Below, piece after piece: positions 44,666 through 53,181 of a stretch of DNA of 64,000 nt (positions are counted from its first letter, which is position 1; each line of letters starts with the position of its first letter). Source of the DNA: Streptomyces sp. V1I1 (GTDB taxonomy: Bacteria > Actinomycetota > Actinomycetes > Streptomycetales > Streptomycetaceae); assembly GCF_030817355.1 (NCBI RefSeq), contig NZ_JAUSZH010000001.1, forward strand, positions 1,550,001 to 1,614,000, written 5' to 3'. A program made the translations under genes and the position numbers. The notes under the pieces were generated by a model. It ran no database searches and was not told the origin of the DNA. It saw nothing but the letters and a program-made list of their open reading frames with translations.

Positions 44666-45262
44666 ATGGCACGTCGTGTGAAACCCAGCCTCTGCATCTC
44701 CGTCGACATCGAGGCCGACGGCCCGATCCCCGGCCCGTACTCGATGATCAGCTTCGGTGCGGCCGTGGCCGGCCGCCAGGATGCGGACGGCTATGCGCCG
44801 GCCGCCCCCGAGGCGTACACCTTCTACCGTGAACTGCGGCCCATCAGCGAGGACTTCGTGCCCGAGGCGCTGGCCGTCAGCGGACTCGACCGGGACAGGC
44901 TGATCGCCGAGGGCAGTGAACCGGCCGCCGCGATGGCGGAGTTCAGCACCTGGGTGCGCGAGGTGAGCGCGGGCGCCCAGCCGGTGATGTGCGGCTACCC
45001 CGCCTCGTACGACTGGACCTTCCTGTACTGGTATCTGATCCGGTTCACCGGGGCGAGCCCCTTCGGGCACTCCGGATGCCTGGACATGAAGACGTTGTAC
45101 GCGACGAAGGCACGGCTCCCGCTGCGCGCCGTCGCCAAGGGCACGATGCCGCGCGAGCTGCTCTCCAGGCGGCGGCACACCCACCACGCTCTGGACGACG
45201 CGATCGAGCAGGCGGAGCTGTTCAGCAACCTCATGGCGTGGGACCCCACGTCGTCTGCGTAG
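44666..45262 (+). CDS. DnaQ-like 3'-5' exonuclease
   Basis: 198 aa from ATG 44666. RNase-H-fold exonuclease of the DEDD group. DIEADGPIPGPYSMISFG holds the first Asp and Glu, GYPASYDWTFLYWYL the third acidic residue, and HHALDDAIEQAELF the His/Asp pair of motif III, so the active site appears complete. It is similar to small stand-alone oligoribonuclease/proofreading-like enzymes in actinobacteria. The substrate (RNA or DNA) cannot be told. Confidence 0.88.
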   Translation: MARRVKPSLCISVDIEADGPIPGPYSMISFGAAVAGRQDADGYAPAAPEAYTFYRELRPISEDFVPEALAVSGLDRDRLIAEGSEPAAAMAEFSTWVREVSAGAQPVMCGYPASYDWTFLYWYLIRFTGASPFGHSGCLDMKTLYATKARLPLRAVAKGTMPRELLSRRRHTHHALDDAIEQAELFSNLMAWDPTSSA

Positions 45263-45347
45263 CAGCAGGAGCACCGGGCGCAGCGGCCGCTCGAGGCCGA
45301 GCGCAACGGTAGGCATCCCACAGTGGGGACCGTCACAGGCGGTTATG

Positions 45348-45357
45348 TTGTGCACAA
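45348..45357. promoter_or_regulatory. Palindromic operator candidate before the catalase-like gene
   Basis: TTGTGCACAA, a perfect 10-bp palindrome in an AT-rich stretch 68 nt before the start codon. It is a likely repressor site, type unknown. Confidence 0.4.
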
Positions 45358-45424
45358 TTTAATAGCGGGCTACTTTTCTCGTAGGACACAGGCCACGCAG
45401 GACGCGCCAGAGGAGAACCCCGCC

Positions 45425-46525
45425 ATGGATTTCGTCAGGTACGAGACATACACCCCCGCCGAGCGGCCCACCTACCAGCAGGAGCTGGACGAGGTCGTCC
45501 GTAATGTCGCCCGGCGCACCCGGGAGTCCGTCGAGCGGCAGGGGGTCGGGCGCTCGGTCAGGACGGCTCACGGCAAGACGTACGGACTGGTCAAGGCAAC
45601 GGTTACGGTCGGTGAGGTGCCGGAGCCCTACGACCAGGGGATCTTCGCCGGGCCCGGCACCTATGACGCGGTCGTCCGGTACTCCAACGGACTCGGCCAT
45701 CTGCGGGCCGACTCGTTGCTCGGCGCGGCATGCGGCATGGGGATCAAGATGTTCGGGGTGCCCGGCGACTCCCTGCTCGCCGACGAGGCCACGGAGACGA
45801 CCTTCGACCTCAACCTGATCAACAACCGGGTCTTCTTCGCCAACACGGCCTACGACTACATGGTCATCGAGGAGCTGTTCAGTGAGCTGCCCGACGCGCT
45901 GGTGAACCCGGCGCGGCGGAAGTCCTGGATGGGTGAATTCCTCACCAGGCGGGGGACCTTGAATACCTCGGACGAGTGGCTGTGGGACGAGCTGTTCGCG
46001 ATGCTGTCCTTCACTCAGGTCCCGCGGCAGAACCTCTTCTCATACACGTACAACAGCATGGGCGCCTTCCGGTACGGCGACCACATCGCGAAGGTGCGCA
46101 CGGTGCCCACCTCCCCAGTCACGCATCTGACCGTCAACGTCCGGGCGGATGGCGAGGCGTTCCGCAACACGCTGGTGGCGGAGGCCGCCGAGCGGGACCA
46201 CGTCTTCGAGTTGCAGGTGCAGCTCAATGCCGATCTGGCACGGATGCCGGTGGACAACACCTCGGTGGAGTGGCCCGAGCCGCTGTCTCCGTGGGTGACG
46301 GTCGCGACGATCGCCATCCCGCGGCAGGACATCGGCGGCGAGGAGAACCTGGCCGCCGCCGACGGCACGTCGATCACGCCCTGGCGCACTCGTGAGGAGC
46401 ACCGGCCGATCGGCGAGATCCAGCGGGTCCGCGAGGAGGTGTATCGCCGCTCATCCATCGAGCGGCACCGCCTCAACGGGCAGCCGCGGGTGGAGCCGGC
46501 GAGCAGCGCGGAACTCCTGGGCTGA
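45425..46525 (+). CDS. Catalase-related heme-fold protein
   Basis: 366 aa from ATG 45425 (GAGGAG upstream). It belongs to the catalase-like superfamily of short, KatE-related proteins. RTAHGKTYGLVKATVTV, GIFAGPGTYDAVVRYSNGLG (equivalent of the catalase RFS motif region), GMGIKMFGVPGD and TTFDLNLINNRVFF follow that barrel. The classical clade-defining distal His segment (VxHAKG) and proximal Tyr (RxFSYxDTQ) are not evident in canonical form; NLFSYTYNSMGAFRYGD may stand for it. Likely a peroxide- or lipid-hydroperoxide-related enzyme rather than true catalase. An inverted repeat upstream suggests regulated expression. Confidence 0.82.
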   Translation: MDFVRYETYTPAERPTYQQELDEVVRNVARRTRESVERQGVGRSVRTAHGKTYGLVKATVTVGEVPEPYDQGIFAGPGTYDAVVRYSNGLGHLRADSLLGAACGMGIKMFGVPGDSLLADEATETTFDLNLINNRVFFANTAYDYMVIEELFSELPDALVNPARRKSWMGEFLTRRGTLNTSDEWLWDELFAMLSFTQVPRQNLFSYTYNSMGAFRYGDHIAKVRTVPTSPVTHLTVNVRADGEAFRNTLVAEAAERDHVFELQVQLNADLARMPVDNTSVEWPEPLSPWVTVATIAIPRQDIGGEENLAAADGTSITPWRTREEHRPIGEIQRVREEVYRRSSIERHRLNGQPRVEPASSAELLG

Positions 46526-46595
46526 GACTCGCGTCGCAGGAGCGCGCCCGAACTCCGGCATGGAGAAGGGGTGTACGTCTCCGTGGGCACTCTGA

Positions 46596-46610
46596 TAGGA
46601 AAGCTTCCTA
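46596..46610. promoter_or_regulatory. Operator of the chitosanase gene
   Basis: TAGGAA-AGC-TTCCTA, perfect 6-bp arms 38 nt before the start codon. Streptomyces GH46 chitosanase genes are known to be repressed by the ROK-family protein CsnR through a palindrome of this type. Confidence 0.65.
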
Positions 46611-46648
46611 ACAGACCACCGGAACGTCGAACTCCCTCTGGAGGACAG

Positions 46649-47527
46649 GTGCCCACCCCCCATGCACGCACCACACGACCGCTGAAGTTCCTTCCCCGTG
46701 TCCTGCTCGGCGTGACCCTGCTCGCGGTACCGGCCACCGCCTTCGCAGCCACATCCTCCGAGCACACCGGCCAGGCCCCGGCCGCCGCGGCACCCGCCCC
46801 GGCACCTGCCCCGGCCGCCATCGGCCTTGACGACCCGGCGAAGAAGGAGATCGCCATGAAGCTCGTGTCCAGCGCGGAGAACTCATCGCTGGACTGGAAG
46901 GCGCAGTACAAGTACATCGAGGACATCGGCGACGGCCGCGGCTACACCGCCGGCATCATCGGCTTCTGTTCCGGCACCGGCGACATGCTGGATCTGGTCG
47001 AGCTCTACACCGAGCGCAAGCCCGGCAACGTACTCGCCAGGTACCTGCCCGCGCTGCGAAACGTCGACGGCAGCGACTCGCACTCGGGCCTCGACCCGAA
47101 CTTCACCAAGGACTGGAAGAAGGCGGCCCAGGACGCGGAGTTCAAGAAGGCGCAGAACGACGAGCGCGACCGGGTCTACTTCAACCCGGCCGTCAAGCGC
47201 GGCAAGAGTGACGGCATAGGTGTCCTCGGCCAGTTCATCTACTACGACGCCATCGTGATGCACGGCGACGGTGGCGACTCGACCAGCTTCAGCAACATCC
47301 GCAAGAAGGCCCTCGCAAAGGCCAAGACGCCGGCGCAGGGCGGCGACGAGAAGACGTATCTCAATGCCTTCCTCGACGCCCGGGTCTGGGCGATGAAGCA
47401 AGAAGAGGCGCACGAGGACACCAGCCGGGTCGACACCGCCCAGCGGGTCTTCGTCAAGAAGAACAACTTCAACCTCAACACGCCGCTGGACTGGAAGGTC
47501 TACGGCGACAGCTTCCACATCGACTGA
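46649..47527 (+). CDS. csnA: Secreted GH46 chitosanase
   Basis: 292 aa from GTG 46649 (GGAGGACAG upstream). A Tat/Sec-type signal peptide (FLPRVLLGVTLLAVPATAFA) is followed by a short Ala/Pro linker. The GH46 domain then begins MKLVSSAENSSLDWKAQY, containing the catalytic acid Glu, and GRGYTAGIIGFCSGTGDML, containing the catalytic Asp of the family. The rest (FNPAVKRGKSDGIGVLGQFIYYD; HGDGGDSTSFSNIR) fits the family to the end. It hydrolyses chitosan outside the cell. The palindrome upstream suggests induction by chitosan oligosaccharides. Confidence 0.95.
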   Translation: MPTPHARTTRPLKFLPRVLLGVTLLAVPATAFAATSSEHTGQAPAAAAPAPAPAPAAIGLDDPAKKEIAMKLVSSAENSSLDWKAQYKYIEDIGDGRGYTAGIIGFCSGTGDMLDLVELYTERKPGNVLARYLPALRNVDGSDSHSGLDPNFTKDWKKAAQDAEFKKAQNDERDRVYFNPAVKRGKSDGIGVLGQFIYYDAIVMHGDGGDSTSFSNIRKKALAKAKTPAQGGDEKTYLNAFLDARVWAMKQEEAHEDTSRVDTAQRVFVKKNNFNLNTPLDWKVYGDSFHID

Positions 47528-47554
47528 GCAGAGCCGGCACAGCCCACGGCCCCC

Positions 47555-47592
47555 AGGGCCGGGTGTTCCCGCAGCCGCGGACACCCGGCCCT
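47555..47592. terminator. Bidirectional terminator, chitosanase / permease
   Basis: Perfect 12-bp stem AGGGCCGGGTGT / ACACCCGGCCCT with a 14-nt loop between two convergent genes. Confidence 0.8.
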
Positions 47593-47647
47593 CCGCCGTT
47601 GTTCAGATGCTGCGCATACCGCAGAAGACGGCGCCGATGCGCACGGA

Positions 47648-49051
47648 TCAGTGGACCGCGACCGTCTCCGAGCCGGTCGCGGTAACCACCGAAGGCTCCG
47701 AACTCCGCTTCTTCCCCAGGTGGTTGAAGGCCAGGTTCAGGACGATCGCCACGATGCAGCCGGTGGAGATGCCCGAGTCGAGGACGACGAGCGCGTCCTT
47801 CGGGAAGGCGTGGTAGAACTCCGGCGCGGCGATCGGGATCAGCCCGATGCCGACGGCGGCCGCGACGATCAGCGCGTTCTCGCCCTTCTCCAGGGCGGCG
47901 GTGGCCAGCGTCTGGATGCCGCTGGCGGCGACCGAGCCGAAGAGCACGATGCCCGCGCCACCGAGAACCGGCAGCGGTACGAGTGCGATCACCGAGGCCG
48001 CGACCGGACACAGCCCCAACAGGATCAGGATGCCGCCGCCCGCGGCGACGACGAACCGGCTGCGCACCTTCGTCATCGCGACCAGGCCGATGTTCTGGGC
48101 GAAGGCGCTGCACATGAAGCCGTTGAAGAGCGGGCTGATCGCGCTGCCGAGGGTGTCGGCGCGCAGTCCGCCCTCGATGATCCGCCGGTCCGCGGGCCGG
48201 TCGACGATCCTGCCGAGAGCGAGCATGTCGGCGGTGGACTCGGTCATGCAGACCAGCATCACGATGCACATCGAGACGATCGCGGCGATCTCGAACTGCG
48301 GGGCGCCGAAGTGGAAAGGCGTCGGGAAGCCGACCACGTCGGCGTTCTTCATGGCGTCGAAGCTGGTCATCCCCATCGGGACGGCGATGACGGTGCCGAC
48401 GACGAGACCGAGCAGGATCGCGATCTGCTGGAGGAAGCCGCGCAGCAGTTTGCGCAGGGCGAGCACGATCACAAGGGCGAGGGCCGCCATGCCGATGTTC
48501 TTCATCGAACCGTAGTCGGCGGCGGCGGAGTTGCCGCCCTGCGACCAGTTGAAGGCGACCGGCAACAGCGAGACACCGATCAGCGTGATGACGGTGCCGG
48601 TGACCACGGGCGGAAAGAAGCGGACGAGTTTCGAGAAGTACGGCGTGAGGACGAACCCCAGCACGCTGGCGACGATGATCGCGCCGAAGATGACGGTGAT
48701 GCCGTCGGCACCGCGGTCCTTGCCAATGGCGATCATCGGGGTCACACCGGCGAAGGAGACTCCGTTGACGAACGGGAGCCGGGCGCCGACCTTCCAGAAG
48801 CCGAGGGTCTGCAGCAGGGTGGCTATGCCGGCCGTGAAGAGGCTCGCCCCCATCAGGAAGGCGGTCTCCTTGGCGCTCAGACCCACGGCGGGACCCACGA
48901 TCATGGGCGGGGCCACCACGCCCGCGTACATCGCGGCCACATGCTGAAGGCCGCTGGTGAACATCTTGACTGGCGGAAGCGTCTCGTCGACCGGGTGCTT
49001 CCGGTCGGGTGCGGCGCCTGCATCGTTGTGAAACCTGGGCTGTTCGGCCAC
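47648..49051 (-). CDS. NCS2 purine (xanthine/urate) permease
   Basis: 467 aa from GTG 49051 (GGAGGAA upstream). It has 12-14 hydrophobic helices. Family motifs include GLQHVAAMYAGVVAPPMIVG near the start, FGVGLSAKE-type GPAVGLSAKETAFLM, the substrate helix MTESTADMLALGRIVDRP and the second NCS2 motif around SPLFNGFMCSAFAQNIGLVA. Members of this branch use proton symport to import xanthine or uric acid. Its place at the end of the urate gene cluster supports urate/xanthine. Probably transcribed separately, since a terminator and a 226-nt gap precede it. Confidence 0.93.
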   Translation of the reverse strand: MAEQPRFHNDAGAAPDRKHPVDETLPPVKMFTSGLQHVAAMYAGVVAPPMIVGPAVGLSAKETAFLMGASLFTAGIATLLQTLGFWKVGARLPFVNGVSFAGVTPMIAIGKDRGADGITVIFGAIIVASVLGFVLTPYFSKLVRFFPPVVTGTVITLIGVSLLPVAFNWSQGGNSAAADYGSMKNIGMAALALVIVLALRKLLRGFLQQIAILLGLVVGTVIAVPMGMTSFDAMKNADVVGFPTPFHFGAPQFEIAAIVSMCIVMLVCMTESTADMLALGRIVDRPADRRIIEGGLRADTLGSAISPLFNGFMCSAFAQNIGLVAMTKVRSRFVVAAGGGILILLGLCPVAASVIALVPLPVLGGAGIVLFGSVAASGIQTLATAALEKGENALIVAAAVGIGLIPIAAPEFYHAFPKDALVVLDSGISTGCIVAIVLNLAFNHLGKKRSSEPSVVTATGSETVAVH

Positions 49052-49167
49052 TGCGGTTCCTCCGGTCGGTTACACGTCGGCGGTGACGCGAGGGTCAGGG
49101 AGGTGGTGCGAACGCGAGGTGTGCAGGCCTTCCGGGGTGGTGAAGACACGAGTCACCGTCCCGGGGA

Positions 49168-49192
49168 GTGCGCACCGATTTGCGGTGCGCAC
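49168..49192. promoter_or_regulatory. Inverted repeat upstream of the permease gene
   Basis: Perfect 10-bp arms GTGCGCACCG / CGGTGCGCAC around a 5-nt loop. It could be a second terminator for the deaminase gene or an operator for the permease; the sequence does not decide. Confidence 0.45.
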
Positions 49193-49237
49193 CCCGCCGG
49201 GACCGGCTGCCATGGACCCCGCTCGGGTCCACGGCCG

Positions 49238-49265
49238 CCGGTCGAGGGCCGTCCCCCTCGACCGG
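49238..49265 (-). terminator. Terminator after the 8-oxoguanine deaminase gene
   Basis: Perfect 11-bp stem CCGGTCGAGGG / CCCTCGACCGG, starting 12 nt past the stop codon on the minus strand. Confidence 0.7.
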
Positions 49266-49277
49266 ACTTCCTTCGGG

Positions 49278-50654
49278 TCAGGCCTGCGCGGCGATGCGCG
49301 CGAGGCGCTGTGCCTCGTCCCGCGCGGAGCGGGCGATGGCGTCCTCGTCCACCGTGGTGAGGTGGCCCGCCTCGACGACGGTCTTGCCGTTGACGAGGGA
49401 GAGCGTGACGGGGGCGGCCGCGCCGAAGACGAGCGCGATCACCGGGTCGGCGATGGAGGAGTGGGCGAGCGTGTCCATCTTCCAGAGCACCAGGTCGGCG
49501 AGCTTGCCGGCCTCGATGGAGCCGATCTGGTCGGCGCGGCCGAGGACTTGGGCGCCGCCGTACGTACCGAGGCGCAGCGCCTGCCGTGCGTTCAGGGCGG
49601 CTTCGCGGTGTGCCCCGAGCCGGTTGATGAGGAGCGCGTTGCGCAGTTCGGTGTGCAGCTCGCCCGACTCGTTGGAGGCGGTGCCGTCGACGCCGAGGCC
49701 GACCGGGACGCCCGCCTTCAGCATGTCGGGGACCCGGGCGATACCGGCGGCGAGGCGGGCGTTGGACGACGGGCAGTGCGCGACGCCCGTGCCCGTACGG
49801 GCGAAGGCGGCGATGTCCGAGTCGTTCATGTGGACGCAGTGGGCCATCCACACGTCCTGGCCGAGCCAGCCGGTCGACTCGAAGTAGTCGGTCGGGCCCA
49901 TCCCGAAGAGCTCCTTGCAGAACTCCTCCTCCTCGACGGTTTCCGAGCCGTGGGTGTGCAGCCGGACGCCCTTGCGGCGGGCCAGCTCGGCGCCCTGGCG
50001 CAGCAGTTCGGTGGAGACGGAGAAGGGTGAGCAGGGTGCGACGGCGATCTGCGTCATCGCGTCGAAGGAGGCGTCGTGGTGCTTGTCGATGGTCGCCTCG
50101 GTGGCGGCGAGCGCGCCTTCGAGGGACTCGACGGCGAAGTCCGGCGGCAGGCCGCCGTCCGACTTGCCGCGGTCCATGGAGCCGCGGGCGAGGGTGAACC
50201 GCACACCCATGTCCGAAGCCGCGCCGATGATCGCGCCGGACAGGTCGCCGGAGCCCTGCGGGTAGACGTAGTGGTGGTCCATCGCGGTGGTGACACCGCC
50301 GCGGGCCATCATCGCGAGGGAGCCCCGTGCCGCCGCGCGCACCATCGGCTCGTCGATGCGCGCCCACGTCGGGTAGAGCGCCACCAGCCAGTTGAAGAGG
50401 TTGTGGTCGGTGGCCAGACCCCGGGTGATCCACTGGTAGAAGTGGTGGTGGGTGTTGACCAGGCCGGGCGTGACGAGATGCCCGGTGCCGTCGATGCGGC
50501 GGGCCACGTTCTCCAGGTCTGCGGGAGCCTTGCCCCCTCCTACCGATTCGATCCGGTTGTCCGCGACGACGACGTAGCCGGAGGCGTACTCGGTGTCGTT
50601 CGCGTCCACGGTCGCGATGGCACAGTTTTCGATGACGATGCGCGAAGCCGCCAT
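49278..50654 (-). CDS. 8-oxoguanine deaminase
   Basis: 458 aa from ATG 50654 (GAGGAC upstream). Amidohydrolase of the ATZ/TRZ group. Metal ligands are visible in TPGLVNTHHHFYQWITRGLA (His-x-His), the substrate/metal His in VRLHTHGSETVEEEEF and MAHCVHM, and the Asp in GLGVDGTASNESGE. This group converts 8-oxoguanine to uric acid. Placement immediately downstream of uricase supports that over other ATZ/TRZ reactions, as the product feeds the neighbouring enzyme. It lies 148 nt after the uricase gene, so it may have its own promoter. Confidence 0.9.
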   Translation of the reverse strand: MAASRIVIENCAIATVDANDTEYASGYVVVADNRIESVGGGKAPADLENVARRIDGTGHLVTPGLVNTHHHFYQWITRGLATDHNLFNWLVALYPTWARIDEPMVRAAARGSLAMMARGGVTTAMDHHYVYPQGSGDLSGAIIGAASDMGVRFTLARGSMDRGKSDGGLPPDFAVESLEGALAATEATIDKHHDASFDAMTQIAVAPCSPFSVSTELLRQGAELARRKGVRLHTHGSETVEEEEFCKELFGMGPTDYFESTGWLGQDVWMAHCVHMNDSDIAAFARTGTGVAHCPSSNARLAAGIARVPDMLKAGVPVGLGVDGTASNESGELHTELRNALLINRLGAHREAALNARQALRLGTYGGAQVLGRADQIGSIEAGKLADLVLWKMDTLAHSSIADPVIALVFGAAAPVTLSLVNGKTVVEAGHLTTVDEDAIARSARDEAQRLARIAAQA

Positions 50655-50802
50655 GGCGGGTCCTCGTTCTTCCCATTGATGGAACGGACCCGGGGGTCGA
50701 GCGGGGTGACGACCGGGTCCGCGGTGCTGTTGTTGCGCAGATGCCCCCGCTCTCCCCCTGGGACCTGACGCCGGCGCACGCGTCGGGGATACAGCAGGAC
50801 TA

Positions 50803-51735
50803 CTACAGGTTGGTCATGTCGACCGGGATCTGCGGTTCGACGCCGTCCCGCAGGATGGTGGCCTCGATCAGGCCGTAGGGGCGGTCCGCCGCGAAGTAGA
50901 CAGCTCCGTCGGCGGTATCGTTCTTGAGGCCGAACGGCTCGAGGTCGACCAGGAAGTGGTGCTTGTTCGGCAGCGAGAAGCGGATCTCGTCGATCTCGCT
51001 GCGGCTGTTGATGATGCGCGAACCCATTTGGTACAGGGTCTGCTGGAGCGAGAGGGAGTACGTCTCCGCGAAGGCCTGGAGCATGTGCTTCTTCGCCTGC
51101 TCGTACGACTTCTCCCAGCTCGGCATCCGCTCCTCGTCGGACGACCAGCTGTAGCGCCACTTGGCGGACACCTCGGTCGCGAGGATGCGGTCGTACGCCT
51201 CCGGGAGCGTCGTGTACTTGTCCTTGACGTAGCCCCAGAACTCGGAGTTCGTCGAGTTCATCACCGTGAGGTCCTTCAGACCGGAGATGACCTGCCACTT
51301 CTCACCGTCGAAGGTGATCTGGGTGACGCGGGTCTCCTGGCCCTTGCGGACGAAGGAGTGCTTGACCTCGTCGGCTCCGATGAACTTGGAGTTGTTGTCC
51401 GAGGTCTCGATGCGCTCCCAGGCGTACTCCTCGATGCGGATGCGCGCCTGATGGATCGGCTCCTGGCTGGTCACGAAGTGACGGGCCAGGTGGATGCCGA
51501 ACTGCTCGGCGGACTCGATGCCGTACTCCTTGGCGAACGCGTACACCGTGTTCTTGGTGGTGTCGGTCGGCAGGACGTTGGCGTTGGAGCCGGAGTAGTG
51601 GACGTCGTCCATGTCACCGGAGAGGGCGACCGAGACGTTCAGGTCCTTGATGTGGTGGGTGTCGCCGTCCCGCGTGATCTTGACGACGCGGTTCTCTGCT
51701 TTGCCGTACTGGTTCTGGCCGAGAATCGTGGGCAT
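50803..51735 (-). CDS. Urate oxidase (uricase)
   Basis: 310 aa from ATG 51735 (GAGGGAG upstream). Cofactor-free T-fold enzyme oxidising uric acid to 5-hydroxyisourate. Visible are LGQNQYGKAENRVVKI, the catalytic Lys/Thr stretch (VLPTDTTKNTVYAFAKEYG), HFVTSQEPIHQARIRIEEYAW, STNSEFWGYVKDKYTTLPE and FSLPNKHHFLVDLEPFGL (family His and Phe). It starts 5 nt after the hydroxyisourate hydrolase stop, hence the same operon. Product goes to that enzyme. Confidence 0.97.
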   Translation of the reverse strand: MPTILGQNQYGKAENRVVKITRDGDTHHIKDLNVSVALSGDMDDVHYSGSNANVLPTDTTKNTVYAFAKEYGIESAEQFGIHLARHFVTSQEPIHQARIRIEEYAWERIETSDNNSKFIGADEVKHSFVRKGQETRVTQITFDGEKWQVISGLKDLTVMNSTNSEFWGYVKDKYTTLPEAYDRILATEVSAKWRYSWSSDEERMPSWEKSYEQAKKHMLQAFAETYSLSLQQTLYQMGSRIINSRSEIDEIRFSLPNKHHFLVDLEPFGLKNDTADGAVYFAADRPYGLIEATILRDGVEPQIPVDMTNL

Positions 51736-51740
51736 GTCTG

Positions 51741-52139
51741 CTAGCTCCCTCGGTAAACGGAGTAGCCGAACGGGTTGAGCAGCAGCGGTACGTGGTAGTG
51801 CTCGCCCGGCCTGACGGCGAAAGTGATCGCCACCTCCGGGAAGAACGCACCGCTGTCCCTTACGCGGGGGGCGTCCTGCTGCGCCTCGGCTTGCTTGGTG
51901 GGCTGGTTGGCGAAGTACGCCTCGGTCTCGAAGTCGAGACGTACGTGGGTCGTTGTCTCCGGCAGCGCCGGCAGGTCCTTGCAGCGCCCGTCCGCGTCGG
52001 TCTTCGATCCGCCGAGCGCCACCCACTCCGCGTCGAGGCCGCTGCGGGCCGCGAGGGAGATGGCGACGCCCTCGGCGGCGCGTCCGACGCTGGTGTCCAG
52101 GATGTGCGTGGACACCGATGCGGTGGTCTCGGTGCTCAA
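51741..52139 (-). CDS. 5-hydroxyisourate hydrolase
   Basis: 132 aa, transthyretin-related. N-terminal THILDTSVGRAAEGV (first active-site His), central TTHVRLDFETEAYF with Arg, HYHVPLLLNPFGYSVYRGS with the family C-terminal YRGS that completes the active site. It opens the hydroxyisourate ring to OHCU. It sits between OHCU decarboxylase and uricase with 4-5 nt gaps. Confidence 0.97.
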   Translation of the reverse strand: MSTETTASVSTHILDTSVGRAAEGVAISLAARSGLDAEWVALGGSKTDADGRCKDLPALPETTTHVRLDFETEAYFANQPTKQAEAQQDAPRVRDSGAFFPEVAITFAVRPGEHYHVPLLLNPFGYSVYRGS

Positions 52140-52143
52140 GACG

Positions 52144-52653
52144 TCACTCTCCTTCTGCTACGAGGCGGGTCAGCCGGATGCGGTTGATCTTGCCCAGCTC
52201 GGTGCGGACGATTTCCCGCTCCTGCTCGGGCGAGTTACTCATCCGCTCGCGGACCGCGTCACGCATCTGCTCACCGGTGCGGCCGGTGGCGCAGATAAGA
52301 AAGACATGTCCGAACCTCTCCTGGTAGGCGAGGTTCAGTTCGAGCATTTCAGCCTTGAGCGCCTCAGCGGCCCCGGCCATCCCGCTCTGTTCGCGGGATG
52401 AGGTGGGGTCCCCGGGCTTCGGCCGGCCGATCGGCGGGTGCCCCGCCATCGCCTCGGCCAGGTCCTCGGCACTCAGCTCGGCCATGGCGGCGTCGCTTGC
52501 GTCGAAGAGGGCCTCCACGGTGGCGTACGGGCGCTGGGCGAGTAGCTTGCTCCCCCACGCCGAACTGGCGCACACCTCGTGCAGGGCGGCCAGGGCCGCG
52601 CTGTCCTGTGAGGTGTTGAACCGGGCGAGACCCGGCAGCGGACTCGAAGTCAC
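52144..52653 (-). CDS. OHCU decarboxylase
   Basis: 169 aa from GTG 52653 (GGAGGCTCCC upstream). All-helical family. LPGLARFNTSQDSAALAALHEVC, AWGSKLLAQRPYATVEALF, MAGHPPIGRPK (catalytic His of the HPxIG motif, with the usual Glu-x2-Gly around SREQSGM) and YQERFGHVFLICATGRTGEQM fit it well. It makes S-allantoin, the third step after uricase. First gene of the urate operon; longer N-terminal frame to 52791 exists but covers the promoter. Confidence 0.95.
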   Translation of the reverse strand: MTSSPLPGLARFNTSQDSAALAALHEVCASSAWGSKLLAQRPYATVEALFDASDAAMAELSAEDLAEAMAGHPPIGRPKPGDPTSSREQSGMAGAAEALKAEMLELNLAYQERFGHVFLICATGRTGEQMRDAVRERMSNSPEQEREIVRTELGKINRIRLTRLVAEGE

Positions 52654-52724
52654 GGGAGCCTCCGTGGCTGTTTTTCGCTGTGCATGGAAGGGCTGCGGAC
52701 AGCTAACGCCCTCGGGCAACATAA

Positions 52725-52741
52725 CGTCAACACTTTGTTGA
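52725..52741 (-). promoter_or_regulatory. Urate operon promoter/operator
   Basis: On the minus strand TCAACA-AAG-TGTTGA (52727-52741) is a perfect inverted repeat, its right arm forming the TTGACG -35 box. The same element precedes aceB (2721-2735): TCAACAAA and TTGA are identical and equally spaced. Confidence 0.6.
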
Positions 52742-52758
52742 AAACTCGGCGACACGGA

Positions 52759-52788
52759 AGCCGCCGTCCGGACATCCGGACGGCGGCT
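52759..52788 (-). terminator. Terminator after the HTH regulator gene
   Basis: Perfect 14-bp stem AGCCGCCGTCCGGA / TCCGGACGGCGGCT with a 2-nt loop, 15 nt past the stop. It separates the regulator from the urate operon promoter. Confidence 0.8.
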
Positions 52789-52803
52789 CACGACTGCGGG
52801 CTC

Positions 52804-53181
52804 TCAGCCGTTCTTCGCGGCGTTTTCCCTGTTCAGGTAGTTGTAGACGGTGAAGCGGCTGACGCCCAGGGCGCCCGCCACCGTCTCCACTCCGTGCCGT
52901 ACGGAGAAGGCGCCGCGCGCCTCCAGTGTCCGTACGACCAGCTGCTTCGTCTTCCGGTCCAGCTCGGACAGCGGCATCCCGTGCCGGCGCTCCATGGCGG
53001 CCAGGATGTGGTCGAGGGAGTCCGACAGCTGCGGCAGCCGCACGGCGAGCACGTCCTCGCCCTCCCAAGCGAGCACCACATCGTCGGGACTGGCCTGCTC
53101 GGGGCTCAATATCTCGGCGCCCATCGCATCGACGAGCGGCTTCACGGCGCTGAAGAGGGGGTGATCTCCCGGCTGGGTCAC
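52804..53181 (-). CDS. Small helix-turn-helix regulator in the urate cluster
   Basis: 125 aa. The N-terminal half is helical (DVVLAWEGEDVLAVRLPQLS) and the C-terminal Fis/PucR-type helix-turn-helix is RHGVETVAGALGVSRFTVYN. No PucR acid-rich N-domain is visible. It is coupled to the next gene upstream by an ATGA overlap and ends at a strong terminator just before the urate promoter. A role in regulating that operon is a position-based guess. Confidence 0.8.
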   Translation of the reverse strand: MTQPGDHPLFSAVKPLVDAMGAEILSPEQASPDDVVLAWEGEDVLAVRLPQLSDSLDHILAAMERRHGMPLSELDRKTKQLVVRTLEARGAFSVRHGVETVAGALGVSRFTVYNYLNRENAAKNG

